64,000 nucleotides of DNA from Methylocystis parvus OBBP (GTDB lineage: Bacteria; Pseudomonadota; Alphaproteobacteria; Rhizobiales; Beijerinckiaceae): assembly GCF_027571405.1 (NCBI RefSeq), contig NZ_CP092968.1:124001-188000 (forward strand). The letters run 5' to 3'. The position numbers were made by a program, and so were the translations under genes. Positions 60,994 through 64,000 of this stretch are shown in pieces; the first letter of the stretch is position 1, and each line of letters starts with the position of its first letter. The notes beneath the pieces are model-generated. The model ran no database searches, was not told the DNA's origin, and worked only from the letters and a program-made list of their open reading frames with translations.

Positions 60994-62625
60994 ATGGCTA
61001 TAGAGCGTCAGATTGCTTTTTCGCGGGTCGCGGTGCGGCTCATGATGGCCGCGGGAGCGGCCGCCCTGATGGCGGGTTGTTCAGACGCCTCGCGTTTTTC
61101 CGATCCCTTCGCCGATCCTTTCACCTCGGGCGCCGCCCCGAAGGTTGCGAATTATCGCGGGGTGGATCGCTCGCCGACCGGCGCGATCGCAAATCCGGCC
61201 CCGGCCCGGGTCGAGTCCCGTCCGCTGCCGGCTCCGGCCGCCCCGACTGCGCCGCGCACGCTGGCTCCCGTCGCCGCCGCTCCGCTGCCCGCCGGCCAGA
61301 CCGGCTCGCACTGGACCGCCGATGGCGGCACGCCGGTCACCGTGGCTTCCGGCGAGACCGCCGGCATGCTGGCGACGCGCTATGGCGTGCCGACCGACGC
61401 CCTGCTGCGCGCCAATGGCTACAGCACGGCCGCCCAGGTTCAGCCGGGCTCGCGTCTGATCGTCCCGGTCTATCGCGCCGGCGCCGTCGCTCATTCTGGT
61501 CCGGCCGCCGCGCCGGCGCCCGTCAAGGTCGCTGAAGCCAAGCCGGAGCCCAAGCCCGACCCGAAGGCCGAGGCCGCCGCCGCCCGGGAAGAGCAGCGCA
61601 AGGCCGAGGCGGCCGCCAAGGCCGCCCGCGAAGATCAGCGCAAGGCCGAAGCCGCCGCGAAGGTCGCCCGCGAGGACGAGGCCAAGGCGAAGAAGGCCAA
61701 GGCCGCCGCCGACGAGCAGGAGCTGAAGCGCCAGAAGAAGGCCGAGGCCGAGAAGGCCGCCGAGGAGGCGCGTCTCGCCAAGGTGGAGGCGGAGAAGCAG
61801 GCCGCGCAGAAGGCCGCGGAGACCAAGCGTCTCGCCGACGCCAAGAAGGCCGACGCGAAGAAGGAGGCCGAGATGAAGGCCGCCGAGGCCAAGGCCGCCG
61901 CCGACAAGGCGAAGCTCGCCAAGGTCGAGGCCGCGAAGTCGAAGGCCGACGCCGCCAAGGCCGCCGAAGCCAAAGCGGAAGCCGCGAAGGCCGCCGAGGA
62001 AGCCAAGCTCGCCAAGGCCGAAGCCGCCAAGGCGGCGAAGGCCGAGCGTCTCGCCAAGGCCGAGGCCGCGCGCGACGAAGCCGCCGCCGCGGCCGCTGAA
62101 AAGCAGGCCGCCGCCTCCGAGAAGCAGCAGCAGAAGGTCGCCCAGGCCGAGAAGCCCGCGGAGCCGGCGCCCGCCGCGCGTCAGGTCGACAAGACCACGA
62201 CGACCGCCTCCATTCCGCCGGCCGAAGAGGCGACCAAGGTCTCTCTCGACAGCGACAAGCCCGAATTCCGGTGGCCCGCGCGCGGCCGCATCATTCAGGG
62301 CTTCTCGACGGGCGGCAATGACGGCATCAACATCGCCGTGCCGGAAGGCACGCCGGTGAAGGCGGCCGAAGGCGGCACGGTGGCTTACGCCGGCAGCGAG
62401 CTGAAGGGCTATGGCAATCTGGTGCTGATCCGTCACCCGAACGGCTTCGTCACCGCCTACGCCCATAATGGCGAACTGGACGTGAAGCGCGGCGACTCCG
62501 TGAAGCGCGGCCAGACGATCGCCAAATCCGGCCAGTCCGGCAATGTCGGCTCCCCGCAGCTTCACTTCGAACTGCGCAAGGGCTCGACCCCGGTCGATCC
62601 GACGAATTACCTCGCGGGTCTGTAA
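60994..62625 (+). CDS. nlpD: NlpD-like lipoprotein: LysM plus M23 peptidase domain
   Basis: 543 residues from the ATG at 60994. Lipobox ALMAGC (Cys at about 29). A LysM domain is near residues 108-157 (VTVASGETAGMLATRYGVPTDALLRANG). Then comes a coiled coil of about 230 residues almost entirely of Ala, Lys, Glu and Arg (AEAAAKAAREDQRKAEAAAK pattern). The C-terminal LytM/M23 domain (WPARGRIIQGFSTGGNDGINIAV, YGNLVLIRHPNGFVTAYAHN, SPQLHFELRKG) has N in GGNDGINI where active enzymes carry the HxxxD zinc residues, so it is probably an inactive amidase activator as in NlpD/EnvC. It acts in septal peptidoglycan splitting. Confidence 0.92.
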   Translation: MAIERQIAFSRVAVRLMMAAGAAALMAGCSDASRFSDPFADPFTSGAAPKVANYRGVDRSPTGAIANPAPARVESRPLPAPAAPTAPRTLAPVAAAPLPAGQTGSHWTADGGTPVTVASGETAGMLATRYGVPTDALLRANGYSTAAQVQPGSRLIVPVYRAGAVAHSGPAAAPAPVKVAEAKPEPKPDPKAEAAAAREEQRKAEAAAKAAREDQRKAEAAAKVAREDEAKAKKAKAAADEQELKRQKKAEAEKAAEEARLAKVEAEKQAAQKAAETKRLADAKKADAKKEAEMKAAEAKAAADKAKLAKVEAAKSKADAAKAAEAKAEAAKAAEEAKLAKAEAAKAAKAERLAKAEAARDEAAAAAAEKQAAASEKQQQKVAQAEKPAEPAPAARQVDKTTTTASIPPAEEATKVSLDSDKPEFRWPARGRIIQGFSTGGNDGINIAVPEGTPVKAAEGGTVAYAGSELKGYGNLVLIRHPNGFVTAYAHNGELDVKRGDSVKRGQTIAKSGQSGNVGSPQLHFELRKGSTPVDPTNYLAGL

Positions 62626-62684
62626 AAAAGCGCTGGGAGAAATTCTCCGGCGTTCGCGAGACACTTACGTCCGGAGAAAAGCTA

Positions 62685-62722
62685 GGCGGCGGGTCCCAGG
62701 AAAGGCCCGCCGCCGGTTTTTG
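62685..62722 (+). terminator. Rho-independent terminator after nlpD
   Basis: GGCGGCGGG (62685-62693) pairs with CCCGCCGCC (62706-62714), followed by TTTTTG. Confidence 0.9.
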
Positions 62723-62733
62723 TTTTCAGGCCT

Positions 62734-63039
62734 TCAAAGCGCGGGCAAACCGTTGATCGCCCGGGCGCGGGCGCATTTCTCGTCGCGCGGCTGCGCCTCC
62801 CGGCAGGGCGAGGGCCGGCTTTCATAGGCGATGCAATGCGTTTCGCTCCCGACTTCCCCGGACAGCGCCACGCAGCGCGGCGATCTGCAATTGGTGCCGC
62901 GCATATTGGCGAGGACCGAGGTCAGCGGCTCGTACAGCCCTTCCGGCAGCCCGTTTTCCGCCGCCTCCGCCCAGTAGAAGGAGACGCGGAAGGCGGCGCA
63001 GCAGGCGCCGCAGGCGGTGCAGGGATTGATCTCTTCCAT
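62734..63039 (-). CDS. YkgJ-family cysteine-cluster protein
   Basis: 101 residues. The N-terminal cluster NPCTACGACCAAFRVSFYW and the later NCRSPRCVAL, CIAYESRPSPCRE carry about eight cysteines in the pattern of the CxCxxCC zinc/iron-chelating domain (YkgJ/UPF0153). Probably a cytosolic metal-binding protein of unknown role. It is divergent from the small exported protein at 63135, with a terminator of nlpD between it and its convergent neighbour. Confidence 0.88.
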   Translation of the reverse strand: MEEINPCTACGACCAAFRVSFYWAEAAENGLPEGLYEPLTSVLANMRGTNCRSPRCVALSGEVGSETHCIAYESRPSPCREAQPRDEKCARARAINGLPAL

Positions 63040-63134
63040 CGCGCCCCCTTATGTCTCCTCCGGCGTGTCGCCGCCGTGGCGGTCGCTTCGGCCAGATCCG
63101 GCGTCCAAAATCCATCCGAAGGGATTCAACCCCC

Positions 63135-63449
63135 GTGAAATACCGTCTCGCCTGCCTTTTCGCCCTCTCCGTGACTCCGGCGTTCGCCGTCGATCCGACC
63201 GGCATTCCGGAATGCGACGCGCTTCTCCATCGCTACGAGGCTTGCTCCGGCCAATTGAAGCCCAAGCAGGTGCATGAGGCGCAAAAGGAGCTGCTCGACG
63301 CGGCGATGGGCATGCGCGCGGCCTCGACCGACCCGACGAAGCGCGCCGACCTCATCCGCTATTGCAACGACACGTTCGAGCAGATGAAGAAACAGAGCGA
63401 CATCAAGGACTGCATGTCGCAGGCGGAGTCGGCTGCGCCGAAGCCGTAA
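63135..63449 (+). CDS. Small exported protein with four cysteines
   Basis: 104 residues from the GTG at 63135; the longer frame upstream lacks a signal. Signal peptide KYRLACLFALSVTPAFA. Mature part: GIPECDALLHRYEACSGQL, KELLDAAMGMRAASTDPTKRADLIRYCNDTFEQMKK and IKDCMSQA. Paired Cys-x10-Cys helices suggest two disulfide-linked hairpins. The family is unknown to me, though such small Cys-helix periplasmic proteins are frequent in Rhizobiales. Confidence 0.72.
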   Translation: MKYRLACLFALSVTPAFAVDPTGIPECDALLHRYEACSGQLKPKQVHEAQKELLDAAMGMRAASTDPTKRADLIRYCNDTFEQMKKQSDIKDCMSQAESAAPKP

Positions 63450-63486
63450 CGGGGCGAGCCAGCTGACCATCAGTCAGCCGCCGCCG

Positions 63487-64000
63487 TCACCCCTCCGCGC
63501 CCATAATCGCCTTCCCGGCGACGCAGGCCTCGATATATCCCCGCGCCCGCATCTCCGTCAGTCGCGACACTGTGCGCTCGAATTCGCGCGCCTCCCCGCC
63601 ATGCGGCGCTGTATAGAGATGCTGCGGCTCCGCCTCGGCGGAGATGGCGAGCAGCGCATGCGCTTCATAGAGAACGTCGACCAGCATGATCAACCGGCGC
63701 GCCTCGTTGCGCTGGTCCGGCGCCAGGACGGGAACGCCGTCGAGGATCACCGCGTCGAAGCGCCGGGCGATGGCGAGGTAATCGGCGGCGGCGAGCGGAC
63801 GTCCGCAGAGATCCCAGAAGCCCATCCGCGCGACACGCCCGGCGCATTCCGGAATGTGGATGACGCGGCGCCTGATCTCCAGCGTCTCCGGTGCGCCGCG
63901 CGGCTCGCCTGACAGCGAGACGAAGAGAGCGTCCATGGCCGCCCGGGCGCGGCTGTCGATGGGCGAGAAAAAAACCTCGCCCGCGCAGTCCTGCCTTTCG
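63487..64000 (-). CDS. zapE: ZapE/AFG1-type AAA+ ATPase (C-terminal part, cut by window end)
   Basis: About 170 C-terminal residues; the gene enters from the right edge. The frame reads through SPIDSRARAAMDALFVSL, then WDLCGRPLAAADYLAIARRFDAVILDGVPVL, NEARRLIMLVDVLYEAHALLAIS, EAEPQHLYTAP and FERTVSRLTEMRARGYI, which match the end of the cell-division ATPase ZapE (AFG1/LACE1). The Walker motifs lie outside the window. ZapE destabilises FtsZ polymers at the septum under stress. Confidence 0.9.
   Translation of the reverse strand, partial: ERQDCAGEVFFSPIDSRARAAMDALFVSLSGEPRGAPETLEIRRRVIHIPECAGRVARMGFWDLCGRPLAAADYLAIARRFDAVILDGVPVLAPDQRNEARRLIMLVDVLYEAHALLAISAEAEPQHLYTAPHGGEAREFERTVSRLTEMRARGYIEACVAGKAIMGAEG

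Noticed and set aside
1..64000. tRNA, rRNA, CRISPR arrays, insertion sequences, prophage or replication origin
   Set aside because: I looked for TPsiC-like GGTTC words with cloverleaf context, regularly spaced repeats, transposase motifs and DnaA-box clusters, and found none convincing.

Overview
The window comes from a GC-rich alphaproteobacterial methylotroph, most likely a Methylocystaceae-type methanotroph (Methylosinus/Methylocystis relatives). This is inferred from gene content, not from rRNA. The markers are an fhcBADC formyltransferase/hydrolase operon (C1 transfer on tetrahydromethanopterin), a haoAB hydroxylamine dehydrogenase pair (typical of ammonia co-oxidising methanotrophs), pqqA, and a lanthanide-uptake (lut) cluster that includes a lanmodulin-like protein. 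I saw no rRNA, tRNA, CRISPR array, transposase or prophage gene.

Layout. 1-10.4 kb: an MFS exporter fragment, then four OprP/OprO-type phosphate-selective porins (three are close tandem paralogues) and a Sel1-repeat protein. The first three porins carry PhoB-box-like 7-4-7 repeats 50-62 bp before the start, so the block looks like a phosphate-starvation regulon. A 172-bp non-coding element is duplicated upstream of porins 2 and 3. 10.4-19.4 kb: PiuC-type dioxygenase, RhlE helicase, glpD, acyl-CoA dehydrogenase, a zinc-ribbon protein, an epoxide-hydrolase-like protein, infC with an ATT start, and an exported protein of unknown function.

19.4-31.3 kb is the most interesting part. Reading leftwards it holds a NarL-type sensor kinase (its response regulator is divergent), lutH (a TonB-dependent receptor fused to a second outer-membrane barrel), a lanmodulin homologue with two degenerate EF-hands, lutA (binding protein), lutD (beta-propeller), lutE and lutF (ABC transporter). 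A di-heme cytochrome c peroxidase and a solitary pqqA follow. Together they would bind and import rare-earth ions and supply the PQQ precursor for XoxF-type dehydrogenases; no xoxF or mxaF lies in the window. 31.7-36.1 kb: fhcB-fhcA-fhcD-fhcC, overlapping and translationally coupled.

36.2-52.3 kb: putA, hsp20, a ferritin-like protein, a UbiH-type monooxygenase, a quinone oxidoreductase, rsfS-rlmH, an LprI-like gene broken by an in-frame amber codon, an esterase, a MocR regulator and haoAB. 52.4-64 kb: housekeeping genes, namely a phosphatase, yraN/rsmI divergent from an LpoA-like lipoprotein, glyS, surE-pcm-nlpD and zapE (partial).

Palindromic dispersed repeats fill many gaps, and in several places they have become coding sequence: the LutE C-terminus, the LutF N-terminus, the LutD signal peptide and the interior of GlyS.
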